A DNA stretch of 64,000 nt, taken from positions 496,001-560,000 of the forward strand of contig NZ_RZIS01000002.1 in the NCBI RefSeq assembly GCF_005281835.1. The letters are read 5' to 3'. Numbering within the stretch: the first letter of the stretch is position 1; every line of letters starts with the position of its first letter. The translations under genes and the position numbers were made by a program. Origin of the DNA: Vibrio profundi (lineage in GTDB: Bacteria; Pseudomonadota; Gammaproteobacteria; Enterobacterales; Vibrionaceae). The notes under the pieces were generated by a model. The model searched no databases. It was not told the DNA's origin and was given only the letters and a program-made list of their open reading frames with translations. Below, piece by piece: positions 1 to 11,159 of this stretch.

Positions 1-8
1 TAAATATT

Positions 9-40
9 GCTCAGCCCACCATTTGGGGCTGAGCCTTTTC
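9..40 (+). terminator. Hairpin terminator upstream of pstC
   Basis: A 9-bp stem (9-17 pairing with 26-34) is followed by a short T tract. It probably ends or attenuates the transcript of the gene just outside the window, which by usual pst order would be pstS. Partial read-through would give less PstCAB than PstS. Confidence 0.7.
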
Positions 41-106
41 TATCCCATTTTGAACGGTTGTGACTCAGTTTGATGTATTCGCAGCTCGACATTTGAGACT
101 TAAAAT

Positions 107-1036
107 ATGACCATCGCAACGAATAGTGAAAAGCTTACTAATAGCAACACGTCATCGCTTAAGCGCGGCCTACGTGCTAAGAAACGTGTTGACTGGAAAG
201 AACGTATCTTTCACGGCTTGTTTTTAACCAGTGCTGTAATTGGCATTGTTTCGTTAGCCGTTATTGCTTACTTCATTGTTAAAGAAAGTATTCCTGCCTT
301 CCAAGAAGCTGGCGTTTCAGGAATTGTCCTTGGCCAAAACTGGTTACCACCTGCGCTTTACGGTGTTGCAACTATGATTGTTGCTTCTGTGGTTTCAACC
401 CTAGGGGCAGTGGTTGTAGGTGTACCTGTAGGTGTACTTACAGCAATCTTTATTGCGGAAATCGCGCCTAAGCGTTTAGCCGATATTATTCGTCCAGCTG
501 TTGAGTTGCTGGCGGGTATTCCTTCGGTGGTTTATGGCTTCTTTGGTTTGGTAATTATCGTTCCATTGATTCAGAACGTGTTCCAAGTTCCTGCTGGTAA
601 CACGATTCTAGCCGGTATTATTGTACTGGGTGTGATGATCTTACCGACAGTAATTACTGTTTCGGAAACCTCGATTCGTGCTGTGCCAAGAACGTACAAA
701 GAAGGCTCTTTGGCGTTGGGCGCATCAAAAATCTTTACCATTTTCAAATTGTTAGTGCCTGCGGCTCGTTCTGGAATCATGACTGGTGTGATTCTAGGTA
801 TCGGCCGAGCGTTAGGTGAAACCATGGCGATCATCATGGTGATGGGTAACGCGCCTGCGATGCCAGAAGGCATCTTAGATTCTGCTCGTACTCTAACGGC
901 AAACATTGCGATTGAAATGTCTTACGCAAGTGGCATTCACGCAAACGCACTATACGCGACAGGTGTTGTACTGCTGGTCTTCATCATGTCTTTAAATGCA
1001 ATCCTTCTATACCTAAACCGTGAGAAGGCGAGGTAA
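107..1036 (+). CDS. pstC: Phosphate ABC transporter permease PstC
   Basis: One of the two inner-membrane permease subunits of the high-affinity phosphate importer PstSCAB. The 309-residue protein has a basic N-terminal tail (about residues 1-32), a first membrane helix near 35-58 and about five further helices. The permease cytoplasmic loop that contacts the ATPase is visible as EGSLALGASKIFTIFKL at about residues 199-215. The stop codon overlaps the pstA start (TAATG), so the two are translationally coupled. No clear ribosome-binding site precedes the chosen ATG. Identity is secure at family level; I infer from V. cholerae gene order that this is the second pst cluster. Confidence 0.95.
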   Translation: MTIATNSEKLTNSNTSSLKRGLRAKKRVDWKERIFHGLFLTSAVIGIVSLAVIAYFIVKESIPAFQEAGVSGIVLGQNWLPPALYGVATMIVASVVSTLGAVVVGVPVGVLTAIFIAEIAPKRLADIIRPAVELLAGIPSVVYGFFGLVIIVPLIQNVFQVPAGNTILAGIIVLGVMILPTVITVSETSIRAVPRTYKEGSLALGASKIFTIFKLLVPAARSGIMTGVILGIGRALGETMAIIMVMGNAPAMPEGILDSARTLTANIAIEMSYASGIHANALYATGVVLLVFIMSLNAILLYLNREKAR

Positions 1037-1932
1037 TGACTATGTCTAATGTCACTAAAGCGACTCAGCTTGATACAGTAAAACTTAAGAAAGCGCGTCA
1101 AAGACAAGATAATATTTTAAGCGCTTTTATCTGGGCAGCAGCAGCCTTAACGGTTGGCTTTCTGTTCTGGATTATGTGGTACATCCTTTCTAACGGCTTA
1201 CAGCACGTAGATTGGAAATTCATTACCGATGACTACACTCGTACCGGTGATGAACACGGCATCTTCCCAATGATCGTTTCAACGGTTTATATGGTGATTG
1301 CATCGATAGCGGTTGCCGCACCGCTTGGGATCATGACCGCGATTTATCTTACTGAATACGCCAAAGTTGGCAGTAAGTTAGTGAAAGTCATTCGATTCTG
1401 TACTGAATCATTGGCAGGTATTCCATCGATCATTTTTGGTCTGTTTGGTATGACTTTCTTCGTGGCTATCTTAGGCTTAGGCTTCTCGATTTTATCGGGT
1501 GCACTAACGCTGAGTATCCTGATTCTGCCTGTTATTATTCGTACAACAGAAGAAGCGTTGATGGCGGTATCACAAACTTACCGTGAAGGTTCGTACGGCC
1601 TTGGCGCTTCAAAAATTTACACTATCTGGCGCTTAATTCTACCAAGTGCAATGCCAGGTATCTTAACGTCGGTCATTCTAAGTATTGGTCGTGTAATCGG
1701 TGAATCAGCACCTGTTTTCTTAACAGCAGGTATGGTAGCGCGAATCCCAGACTCTTTGATGGATTCTGGTCGAACGCTAACGGTTCACTTATATAAGCTG
1801 ACAACTGAGCTATTCACAATTGAAGAGTGGAACCAAGCTTACGGAACAGCAACAGTACTGATTGTGCTTGTACTGGCTATCAACACTATCACTAAGCTGA
1901 TAGCAAGCCGCTTTAATACTGCTACTTACTAG
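1036..1932 (+). CDS. pstA: Phosphate ABC transporter permease PstA
   Basis: Second permease subunit of the PstSCAB phosphate importer, forming the membrane channel with PstC. The 298-residue protein has an N-terminal helix near residues 30-55 and the ATPase-contact loop EGSYGLGASKIYTIWRL around residues 184-200, closely parallel to PstC. The ATG at 1036 overlaps the pstC stop; an ATG at 1042 is an alternative. The gene lies 85 bp before pstB in the same orientation, and the three form one operon. Confidence 0.95.
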   Translation: MTMSNVTKATQLDTVKLKKARQRQDNILSAFIWAAAALTVGFLFWIMWYILSNGLQHVDWKFITDDYTRTGDEHGIFPMIVSTVYMVIASIAVAAPLGIMTAIYLTEYAKVGSKLVKVIRFCTESLAGIPSIIFGLFGMTFFVAILGLGFSILSGALTLSILILPVIIRTTEEALMAVSQTYREGSYGLGASKIYTIWRLILPSAMPGILTSVILSIGRVIGESAPVFLTAGMVARIPDSLMDSGRTLTVHLYKLTTELFTIEEWNQAYGTATVLIVLVLAINTITKLIASRFNTATY

Positions 1933-2017
1933 CTTTGCATTCACATTTATTGGCTATAGCAGCTATTGATGTCAGCAAAAAGTACAACGAATATTGACGA
2001 ATTAAGAGATGAAAGAC

Positions 2018-2767
2018 ATGAACAAATTTAATATCAAAGACTTAGACCTTTTCTACGGCGAAAACCAAGCACTTAAATCTATCAACCTACCGGTTCCAGA
2101 GCGCCAAGTGACGGCTCTTATCGGGCCATCAGGTTGTGGTAAATCGACATTACTGCGTTGTTTGAACCGCATGAACGATCTTATCGAAGGTGTGAAGATC
2201 ACTGGCCTTCTAGAAATGGATGGTGACGACATTTACGGCAATATCGATGTAGCCGATCTGCGTATTAAAGTCGGTATGGTTTTCCAAAAGCCGAACCCGT
2301 TCCCAATGAGTATTTACGAGAACGTTGCTTACGGTTTACGTGCTCAGGGCATTAAAGATAAAAAGCACATTGATGAAGTGGTTGAGCGTTCTTTGCGCGG
2401 TGCAGCGTTATGGGATGAAGTGAAAGATCGTCTGAAATCACACGCGTTTGGTTTGTCTGGCGGTCAGCAGCAACGTTTGTGTATCGCACGTACGATCGCA
2501 ATGGAACCAGATGTAATTTTGATGGATGAGCCAACTTCTGCACTGGACCCTATCGCGACTCATAAAATTGAAGAATTGATGGAAGAGCTGAAGAAAGATT
2601 ACACGATCGTGATTGTCACTCACTCCATGCAACAAGCGCGTCGTATCTCAGATCGCACTGCATTCTTCCTTATGGGTGAGCTGGTAGAGCATAACGATAC
2701 AAGCGTGATTTTTAGCGAGCCAAAAGACGACCGTACTAAAGGTTATGTAAACGGTGACTTTGGCTAA
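2018..2767 (+). CDS. pstB: Phosphate ABC transporter ATPase PstB
   Basis: ATPase that powers PstCA phosphate import at the cytoplasmic face of the inner membrane. Walker A (GPSGCGKST), signature ([13 protein letters not shown]) and Walker B with catalytic Glu ([12 protein letters not shown]) are all intact. I chose the ATG at 2018 because AAGAG at 2004-2008 is then correctly spaced; the ATG at 2009 would touch it. No phoU follows; a strong terminator and a GGDEF gene come next, so phoU is elsewhere in this genome. No Pho box was recognised inside the window. Confidence 0.95.
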   Translation: MNKFNIKDLDLFYGENQALKSINLPVPERQVTALIGPSGCGKSTLLRCLNRMNDLIEGVKITGLLEMDGDDIYGNIDVADLRIKVGMVFQKPNPFPMSIYENVAYGLRAQGIKDKKHIDEVVERSLRGAALWDEVKDRLKSHAFGLSGGQQQRLCIARTIAMEPDVILMDEPTSALDPIATHKIEELMEELKKDYTIVIVTHSMQQARRISDRTAFFLMGELVEHNDTSVIFSEPKDDRTKGYVNGDFG

Positions 2768-2820
2768 GTTCAGAATAATTATTAACAGATAACACTATAA
2801 CTATAAGCGATGGTAAGTTT

Positions 2821-2846
2821 GCCCCACTATATGTGGGGCTTTTTTA
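2821..2846 (+). terminator. Terminator after pstB
   Basis: GCCCCAC...GTGGGGC stem with a 4-5 nt loop followed by six T residues: a textbook intrinsic terminator ending the pstCAB transcript. Confidence 0.9.
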
Positions 2847-2987
2847 CGATATTAAATAGGACAAAGCTGCAAAAATATTTGGAAAAGAAATCCCATTTTT
2901 GTCGTCCTTCTCTAGCTTGTGATAAAGCAATTAGTCTAAATGCGACTCGCTTAACATCTGGTTTTTCACTACATTGATTGCATATTC

Positions 2988-5174
2988 ATGCTTGGGTATT
3001 TTTGCAACAATGAATCTAACCCTTGGATGGAAGCCGTGCCTGTAAAAGCATTTACCAAACAAATTTCAGCAACTCGTGATCACCGTTTGCTGTCTGAATT
3101 TATATTCAGTTACTTGTGCAAAGTGCTTAATCCAAAAGGTGTGGGCGTCTTTTCTGATCCTGCTGCTTCCTTAAATCGAACTCCCCTTTATTCCGATGGT
3201 TCATTGACTGCCTTGGAGCAATACCCCGCGACGTTCTGGCCTTGGGCTTCTCAATTTGATACTGCTGATGGCGTGATCCCTATGGCGATCAATACATGCC
3301 AGTGGGAACACACTGGCGTGTTAGGCGGAGAGTCGTGCATCATGATGTTAGATAACTCTCCTTCTTCCCGAACTTATTTGATCATCCAAGGTTGTGATCC
3401 CGAAAAAGTAAATCGTGCTTTTGAAACTGGACTGGATGTGATGCAACTGGCGGCAGCCCGGTGGCAGTGCATCCGAGCGGAGAAAAATGCGGCTATCGAA
3501 ATTAAACATCGTGATACTCGAGAAGCGCAATATCTAGACGAAATTAAGCAAAGACAACAGTTCGTCGAGAACATGAAGTTGGTGCACCAGCTAGCGTTAG
3601 AAATGTCGAACCCAGAATCGCTCGATGCTTTATATAGAGCATCTGTAGAAGCGGTTCGCGATCGCCTTGGCTTTGATCGTTCTGTTTTCATGTTATTGGA
3701 TATGAAAAAACGCTGCTTTAGCGGTACTTACGGTACCGATGAAAACGGCCAAACGGTGAGTGAACACCATACTCAGTACGATCTCCATCAATTGGAAGAA
3801 GAGTACATAGAAGCTTTATCTCAGCCGTCGAGTAACTTAGTGATTGTAGAAAAAGCGCCGTTATACACATCGGGGCAAGTGGTTGGGCAGGGCTGGAATG
3901 GTATGCTTATTTTACGTGAAGGGGACAAGCCTATCGGTTGGATTGCGATGGATAATTATATTAATCGTCTTCCGATCACGTCATACCAAAGGCAGATGCT
4001 GGAGTCATTTGGCTCGTTACTCTCTCAGATTTATATCCGTAAACGTCAAGAACAAAATATTAGAATGCTTCATTCCAGTATGGTCGAACTATCTCGATGC
4101 GATAGCGTTAGTGAAGTTTGTAAATCGGCAGTGAGCTTCGCCATTCAACATTTAGGCATAGATCGCTTTGCGGTATTTCTTACCGATGAAAATTGTACCT
4201 ACATGCAGGGAACGTGGGGGACGGATATTCAAGGAAACATTGTTGACGAGTCTTATTACCGCTCAGAAACCGTCGATCGCTCTATCGTCACATCTGCTCG
4301 TTCCAACCCTAATCAAGTGGCATTTGAAGAGTCAGTGCCGATCTATCATGACTTTAATATTGTCGGCTTTGGCTGGACGGCAATGACCATGCTGACCAGT
4401 AACTCTGATGGGCCAATTGCGTTTATCGCCGCTGATAACTTATTAACTCGTAGCCCTTTAACTTCTCAACTTCGGGAAGTGATCCGCATCTTTGCCTCTA
4501 GCTTGGCGGAAGTGTTGCAAAGAACCCAAGCTCAGGAGCAGTTAAAAAAGCTTAATGAAACCTTGGAGCAGGAAGTAACCAAACGGACACAAGAACTGGA
4601 GGCAGTTAATCAACAACTTGACCTGATTTCTAAGCTGGATCCGCTAACTCGCTTGGGCAACCGAAGAATGCTGGCTCAAGTGATGGAAGATCTCTGTCAA
4701 TCTAACAAAGAGCGCGACACAACGTTTGGCTTGATTCTGGTCGACCTCGATCATTTTGGTTTGTTTAATAATGCGTATGGCCATACTGAAGGTGATGTGG
4801 CACTCAAGACGGTAGCTAAGATACTAAGTCACCATACTTATAACGAAGGCGAAACTTTTTGCCGAATTGGTGGCGAAGAGTTTGTACTACTGATGGTCGA
4901 TACCGATAACGAACAAGTTCAAGAAAGAGCGGAATGTATTCGACGATGTATTGAAGAAGCGCAAATCCCGCATTGTGATACCAGCACTGGTTCTTACCTA
5001 ACGGCATCGGTAGGTTATACAACCTTAACAGCTCGCTATCGAGATTTGGATTTTGAGAGATTGTATAACGTAGCCGACCAGGCCCTTTATCGCGCTAAAG
5101 ATTCGGGAAGGAACCAAACGGTATCAGCGGCTGATTCTAATTTAGTAGAAGATTCAAGTAGCGTCGTTTCTTAA
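2988..5174 (+). CDS. GAF-GAF-GGDEF diguanylate cyclase
   Basis: Predicted cytoplasmic diguanylate cyclase making c-di-GMP from two GTP. The 728-residue protein has no membrane segment. Two GAF-like sensor modules appear at about 215-355 and 365-510 (each with a repeated YGTDENG/WGTDIQG-type strand), then a coiled coil around 515-548 and a GGDEF domain from about 550 to 715. The active site is GGEEF at 628-632. The usual RxxD product-inhibition motif just upstream of GGEEF is absent. The DxDHF motif is present, but FK..ND reads FGLFNN. Start is uncertain: ATG 2988 or in-frame ATG 3027, neither with a good ribosome-binding site. By memory of V. cholerae synteny it corresponds to the GGDEF gene after pstB2 (cdgA); I have not assigned the name. 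Confidence 0.88.
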   Translation: MLGYFCNNESNPWMEAVPVKAFTKQISATRDHRLLSEFIFSYLCKVLNPKGVGVFSDPAASLNRTPLYSDGSLTALEQYPATFWPWASQFDTADGVIPMAINTCQWEHTGVLGGESCIMMLDNSPSSRTYLIIQGCDPEKVNRAFETGLDVMQLAAARWQCIRAEKNAAIEIKHRDTREAQYLDEIKQRQQFVENMKLVHQLALEMSNPESLDALYRASVEAVRDRLGFDRSVFMLLDMKKRCFSGTYGTDENGQTVSEHHTQYDLHQLEEEYIEALSQPSSNLVIVEKAPLYTSGQVVGQGWNGMLILREGDKPIGWIAMDNYINRLPITSYQRQMLESFGSLLSQIYIRKRQEQNIRMLHSSMVELSRCDSVSEVCKSAVSFAIQHLGIDRFAVFLTDENCTYMQGTWGTDIQGNIVDESYYRSETVDRSIVTSARSNPNQVAFEESVPIYHDFNIVGFGWTAMTMLTSNSDGPIAFIAADNLLTRSPLTSQLREVIRIFASSLAEVLQRTQAQEQLKKLNETLEQEVTKRTQELEAVNQQLDLISKLDPLTRLGNRRMLAQVMEDLCQSNKERDTTFGLILVDLDHFGLFNNAYGHTEGDVALKTVAKILSHHTYNEGETFCRIGGEEFVLLMVDTDNEQVQERAECIRRCIEEAQIPHCDTSTGSYLTASVGYTTLTARYRDLDFERLYNVADQALYRAKDSGRNQTVSAADSNLVEDSSSVVS

Positions 5175-5230
5175 CGTGTTATAGAGCCTAAAGTATGTTG
5201 GTGATTTAGCTAGATATTTCAAGCCGAAAT

Positions 5231-5276
5231 TAAAAAAGCCCAGTATTCATTGCTAATGAATACTGGGCTTTTGATT
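5231..5276. terminator. Bidirectional terminator between GGDEF gene and batD
   Basis: A long stem (AAAAGCCCAGTATTCATT pairing with its complement around a GCTA loop) with A and T tracts on either side. It separates two convergent genes and can end transcription on both strands. Confidence 0.9.
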
Positions 5277-5286
5277 TTTATGTTGA

Positions 5287-6945
5287 TTAAAGCGGTGCCA
5301 GTGGGCTTTGTGGCTCTTGAGTATACTTTTTGGTGTTAGTAATGAGCGATTTTAGAGTCTCTGCTGGCCAAGGTTGCGCTTCGTGTTGCGATTGACCTGA
5401 GTACAGTTTGTGGTGCAACTCTGCTATCTCATTGAGCGCTTTCACCTTTAAAGTTGGGTCTAGGTTTGGGTGAAGTGCGGTCCATTTGGCAAACTCATTT
5501 TGTACTTTTAACGCGTCTTGTTGCTCGATAGCATTGAGTAACGACTGCTCCAAGCTGGTCGGTGCTGCTGTGGTCTTTGTATTTAATTCAGCTACTCCGG
5601 TGCGCGACTTTTTCCAAAAGTACGCAGCAGCGATCAAAGTGACCACCCAAAGGGCGGCAAAAATAGCGGTCCAAATCGGCCACATACCCGCATCTTTCAC
5701 AGTCACTACTTCGGTTTGTACTGATGGGGTTGGAGTGGTGGGAACAATTTGCGAAGCAGGTTGTTCGGTCGCGTTTGCTTGTACGGTTAACTCCGGAAGC
5801 TTACTTGTTTGTTGGGACTTAGTTTGAGTATTCCACCAAGATTGCTCAATGGCTGGTAACACGATTTCCCCGCTATGCTTAGGAATAATGACTTGTTTGA
5901 ACACAACGATTGGCTGGCCTGAGTCCGTTTTCCCGAACTGAGGCTTTTCTTCGTAGATACGAACAGAGTTAGGATAGCTCACGGATAAGTTCGGTAACTG
6001 CTGTTCGGTTAAGCCTTCCGCTTGCATGGTCACGGTGCGTGTCACGGAGTCACCCACATCAAGTTCTACAGGTTGATTTTCTGGTAGGCGGTTACCTTGG
6101 CTATCGGTCCAAGTTTGAATCAGCGTGAAGTTCGATGTTGGTAACCAAGACCCTTGATAGGAACTAGGAACGGGCAACACATTGATGTTGTAGGTTTTTA
6201 CTTGTGTATCCAGCTGAATCAACTTAGTGGTGCCCGACATACGATCACCGTAAATCACGGCCCCCGTTAATTTGGGACCATTCAATTCAAATTGGCCTGA
6301 GTCAGTGGCGGTAATTCGAAATGACTGCTCAACAATAGTGACTTCCATGCCTTGATGAATGCCTTGGTATTGTTGCGAATCTCCGATAGGTGTTATCTCC
6401 AAACCATTGGCGTTTGGAGGTGTGATTTTAGGGTTTTGTAGGCGCCTTGGATCGGCCTTGATGATGAGTTTCACATCCAACTGAGTACTTTGACTTGGAT
6501 ATAGCTCATCGCCAGCCAGGTTCAGCTCAAATTCAGCCATATCGCTCTGTTTAGGGGCGGACTTGTCCATGGACACCTTTATGCGAATTGGGGATGTAGA
6601 TGCTCCCTTAATATCAAAGCTTGGAATGGTTAAATTGCCAAGAGTGAGAGGGGCTAAAGAGATGGTCCATTCGCTGCGTACACTTCGATTTCCGTTGACG
6701 ATGTTCATGGATGTTCCAAAGTTGGGACGACCTAAGTAGAAATCTTTTTCTAACACACTAAGGTCAAGGGCGTCTGAATTGACACGCTCGTCAATAGAGA
6801 CTCTTAGCTGAAATACTTCATCTTTAGTGACTTGGTTTTTACTGACACTTGCGGTAGCAGTCGCGGCATGCGCCAAGTTGAAAAAGGCCAAGTTCATGAG
6901 AATGGCGAATAGGGCAGTCAAAAATGGGCGGTGAGATATTTTCAT
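5287..6945 (-). CDS. batD: BatD-family (oxygen tolerance) protein
   Basis: Membrane-anchored periplasmic protein of the Bat cluster. It has an N-terminal signal peptide (ALFAILMNLAFFNLAHA), a long beta-rich extracytoplasmic region containing the BatD repeats, a single membrane helix around residues 420-440 (WPIWTAIFAALWVVTLIAAA) and a cytoplasmic tail. Two starts are possible: a GTG at 6954 overlapping the batB stop, or ATG 6945 three bases past that stop; I prefer the ATG. It is the last gene of the six-gene minus-strand operon. The family is named for oxygen tolerance in Bacteroides, but its biochemical role is not established. Confidence 0.85.
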   Translation of the reverse strand: MKISHRPFLTALFAILMNLAFFNLAHAATATASVSKNQVTKDEVFQLRVSIDERVNSDALDLSVLEKDFYLGRPNFGTSMNIVNGNRSVRSEWTISLAPLTLGNLTIPSFDIKGASTSPIRIKVSMDKSAPKQSDMAEFELNLAGDELYPSQSTQLDVKLIIKADPRRLQNPKITPPNANGLEITPIGDSQQYQGIHQGMEVTIVEQSFRITATDSGQFELNGPKLTGAVIYGDRMSGTTKLIQLDTQVKTYNINVLPVPSSYQGSWLPTSNFTLIQTWTDSQGNRLPENQPVELDVGDSVTRTVTMQAEGLTEQQLPNLSVSYPNSVRIYEEKPQFGKTDSGQPIVVFKQVIIPKHSGEIVLPAIEQSWWNTQTKSQQTSKLPELTVQANATEQPASQIVPTTPTPSVQTEVVTVKDAGMWPIWTAIFAALWVVTLIAAAYFWKKSRTGVAELNTKTTAAPTSLEQSLLNAIEQQDALKVQNEFAKWTALHPNLDPTLKVKALNEIAELHHKLYSGQSQHEAQPWPAETLKSLITNTKKYTQEPQSPLAPL

Positions 6946-6947
6946 GG

Positions 6948-8778
<1,831 letters not shown>

Positions 8779-8786
<8 letters not shown>

Positions 8787-9756
8787 TTTCCCTCCTAAGT
8801 ACGACTAAAAAGCATGACAGCATCAATGCGATAGCAAGCGGTAGCGTGAACCATTCTTGCTGAGGGCGCCATGTTTTAATGGTGTTGCTCACAGGTTCTA
8901 GCTGGTTAATGGTGTCATAGATGGTAGCAAGTTCTTTGCTATCACGAGCTCTGAAATATTGCCCGCCAGTACGCTTCGCGATTTCCATTAGTGTTTTCTC
9001 ATCAAGGTCTTCTGCCGTGTTGACTTTACGGGTCATGAAGAACTCTTTAACCATCATTTCTCCAGCCCCAACGCCAACGGTATAAATTGTGGCATTGTAT
9101 TTTTTAGCGATGTCTGCTGCTTCGATTGGGTCGAGTACGCCAGCTGTGTTACTGCCGTCACTTAGTAACACCATAATGCGCTGTGGTGCGTCACTATCGA
9201 CAAAGGTTTTGGTTGCTAGGCCAATCCCATCACCAATGGCAGTATTGGTACCAATTAAGCGCAGTACGGTTTGATTGAGCTGCTGAGAAACGGATGTGCG
9301 ATCGAGAGTCAGAGGTGTTTGCAAATAGGCGTGGTCAGCAAATAGAACTAGCCCCACTCGGTCACCTTTTCGGCGTTCAATGAAGTCACTCAATACTCTT
9401 TTCACCGAGGTCAGGCGATCAATGTATTCACCATTGTATTGCATGTCTTCTTTACTCATGGAGTAAGAAAGGTCGACGACCAACATGAGATCTCGGTGCT
9501 TAGGTTGGAATTCAACTGGTTCGCCAAACCAAACTGGCCTTGCGCTGGCAACGACCAAACAGATCCAAATTAGGCTCGCAACTATTTTATGGAGCTTGGT
9601 TTTTGGCCCTTTCGAGTCGGATGTTTCTGGCAAGTAAGGTAGGGTTAATGCCGCCTCGGTTTTTGCGGGCGTAACAAATTTGTAGATGACAAATGGTAGC
9701 GGGAGCAAAATGAGCATCCCCCACCAAACGAACTCTATGTTAGACAAGCTACTCAC
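8779..9756 (-). CDS. batA: BatA-type von Willebrand A membrane protein
   Basis: VWA-domain protein of the Bat/MoxR cluster. It has N-terminal membrane helices (about residues 12-30 and 55-75), a VWA domain with an intact MIDAS motif DLSYS near residue 93, and a C-terminal helix (LPLAIALMLSCFLVVL). The domain should bind a divalent cation and mediate protein contacts on the periplasmic or membrane face. I place the start at GTG 9756, which has AGGTG correctly spaced; GTG 9762 is the longer alternative. Both overlap the end of the upstream DUF4381 gene, so expression is coupled. Confidence 0.87.
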
Positions 9757-10225
9757 GACCACCTCGTTTTGGAGGCAGCGCTTCAGCTATCCAACGTTCG
9801 CAATCTTTGACAAGCTGAGAAGATTGCTCGTGGTTCTCGTTACTGTATAGCGCTTGCTGCCAGGTTTGTTGGTTGTGCGTGAAAATTGGCTGGGCGACTT
9901 GCGAATCTAAAAACTGATACCAATCGTCACCCGTTAGCTGTGCCACTCTTTCCCTTGGGTAATAGCTGAGAGCCGCTTGTCGAAGTACTTCGAGTGCTGA
10001 AGACGGCGTTAATGGCTGCGTTTCAAGCGTGAATAGCTTTAACGCGGCTTTTTTTGAAGCGAGCTTTTTTTTACGATACTTGATGACGAATAAGATAGCG
10101 ATGATCGTGACGATCGCTACCGCTGCGAGGCTCCACCATCCCCATTGCAGCGGCCACCAACTTGGCGCAGCAGGCAATATGCTTGGGCTGAGTTCTAATG
10201 GAGGCGTTTGAGTATTGTTGGTCAT
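9749..10225 (-). CDS. DUF4381 membrane protein of the MoxR/Bat cluster
   Basis: About 158 residues starting MTNNTQTPPLE. It has one membrane helix (WWSLAAVAIVTIIAILFVI, about residues 27-47) followed by a KYRKKK stop-transfer sequence and a cytoplasmic domain of about 110 residues, matching DUF4381 proteins that sit between DUF58 and BatA genes. Function is unknown. The ATG at 10225 overlaps the DUF58 stop by one base (TAATG); an in-frame upstream extension to 10303 would lie inside the previous gene and is unlikely. Confidence 0.83.
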   Translation of the reverse strand: MTNNTQTPPLELSPSILPAAPSWWPLQWGWWSLAAVAIVTIIAILFVIKYRKKKLASKKAALKLFTLETQPLTPSSALEVLRQAALSYYPRERVAQLTGDDWYQFLDSQVAQPIFTHNQQTWQQALYSNENHEQSSQLVKDCERWIAEALPPKRGGRE

Positions 10226-11154
10226 TATTTTGTCTCGGTAATTTGTTCTAGCAAAGGACGTGCAGAGGAGATGGAGTGGTACGGGATGGCCAGTGAACCA
10301 CACAATTCTTGCAGTGCTTGTTGTTTGATTGAAAAGGCGTGCGCGATCTTTTGCTTTTCTTTCTTAGAAGAGAAATTAAGCCACTGCGTGCGTGTCCCAT
10401 CGGTGACTTGTTGATTGCCTTTAAAGTCGGTTTGCCCTTGTTCTAATGGATCATAAAAATGGATCATACGAACTCGGTTGTGCTTACTAATTTGATTAAA
10501 TAGCAAGCGATCACTTTCGGCATAACGAACGAAATCACTCATTAAATGGATTTCGCTGCCTTTTGGACATAATCGATTAAGGGCTTGTAAACCTTGAGCG
10601 AACGGGATGGTTTGTGAGTTCTCTAAGGTTTGCTGGGCGATGGCTTGGTTATTGAGCTCTATGACCTTTTGCAAAATCTTTAAAGGTGATTGAGTCGTGG
10701 CACTTGGCTTAAATTCAAATAGATTCTGGCCCGTATCTATGATTGCGCCAATTCGATCTTTTTGCGCCGTGGTCAGCCAACTAATAATGCTGGCAAAGTG
10801 TGCCATTTGCACCGACTTGAGCATTAACTTGGAACCAAAAATCATGCTGCTACTTAGGTCAAGGTACAAGACGACAGGCTGTTCACGTTCTTCTGAAAAC
10901 AGCTTTGTATGTGCTTTCCCTGTTCGTGCGGTAACACGCCAGTCTATGCTTCGAATATCGTCGCCTGCCTGATACTGACGGACTTCAGAGAAATCCATAC
11001 CGCGGCCTTTTTTGGCGCTTTGGTGCTGCCCACTTAATTGCGACCACAAGCTTTTCGCTGGTGGGATCCAGCGAATTGATTGAGATTTGTATTGCAGCAA
11101 CTCATCTAAGTTTAAAGACACACCATTGCTGTGATTGGGTAATCCCTGTTCCAT
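10225..11154 (-). CDS. DUF58 domain protein
   Basis: A 309-residue soluble protein with the family hallmark FSEVRQYQAGDDIRSIDWRV near residues 55-75 and a following VWA-like fold with DLSSSM (about residues 98-103). DUF58 proteins are almost always coded next to MoxR ATPases, as here (5 bp apart), and are thought to be adaptors linking the ATPase to VWA partners. No enzymatic activity can be read from the sequence. Confidence 0.88.
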   Translation of the reverse strand: MEQGLPNHSNGVSLNLDELLQYKSQSIRWIPPAKSLWSQLSGQHQSAKKGRGMDFSEVRQYQAGDDIRSIDWRVTARTGKAHTKLFSEEREQPVVLYLDLSSSMIFGSKLMLKSVQMAHFASIISWLTTAQKDRIGAIIDTGQNLFEFKPSATTQSPLKILQKVIELNNQAIAQQTLENSQTIPFAQGLQALNRLCPKGSEIHLMSDFVRYAESDRLLFNQISKHNRVRMIHFYDPLEQGQTDFKGNQQVTDGTRTQWLNFSSKKEKQKIAHAFSIKQQALQELCGSLAIPYHSISSARPLLEQITETK

Positions 11155-11159
11155 AAGCC

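Noticed and set aside
1..106. Pho box upstream of pstC
   Set aside because: No tandem CTGTCAT-like repeats are seen; the regulated promoter is probably upstream of pstS, outside the window.
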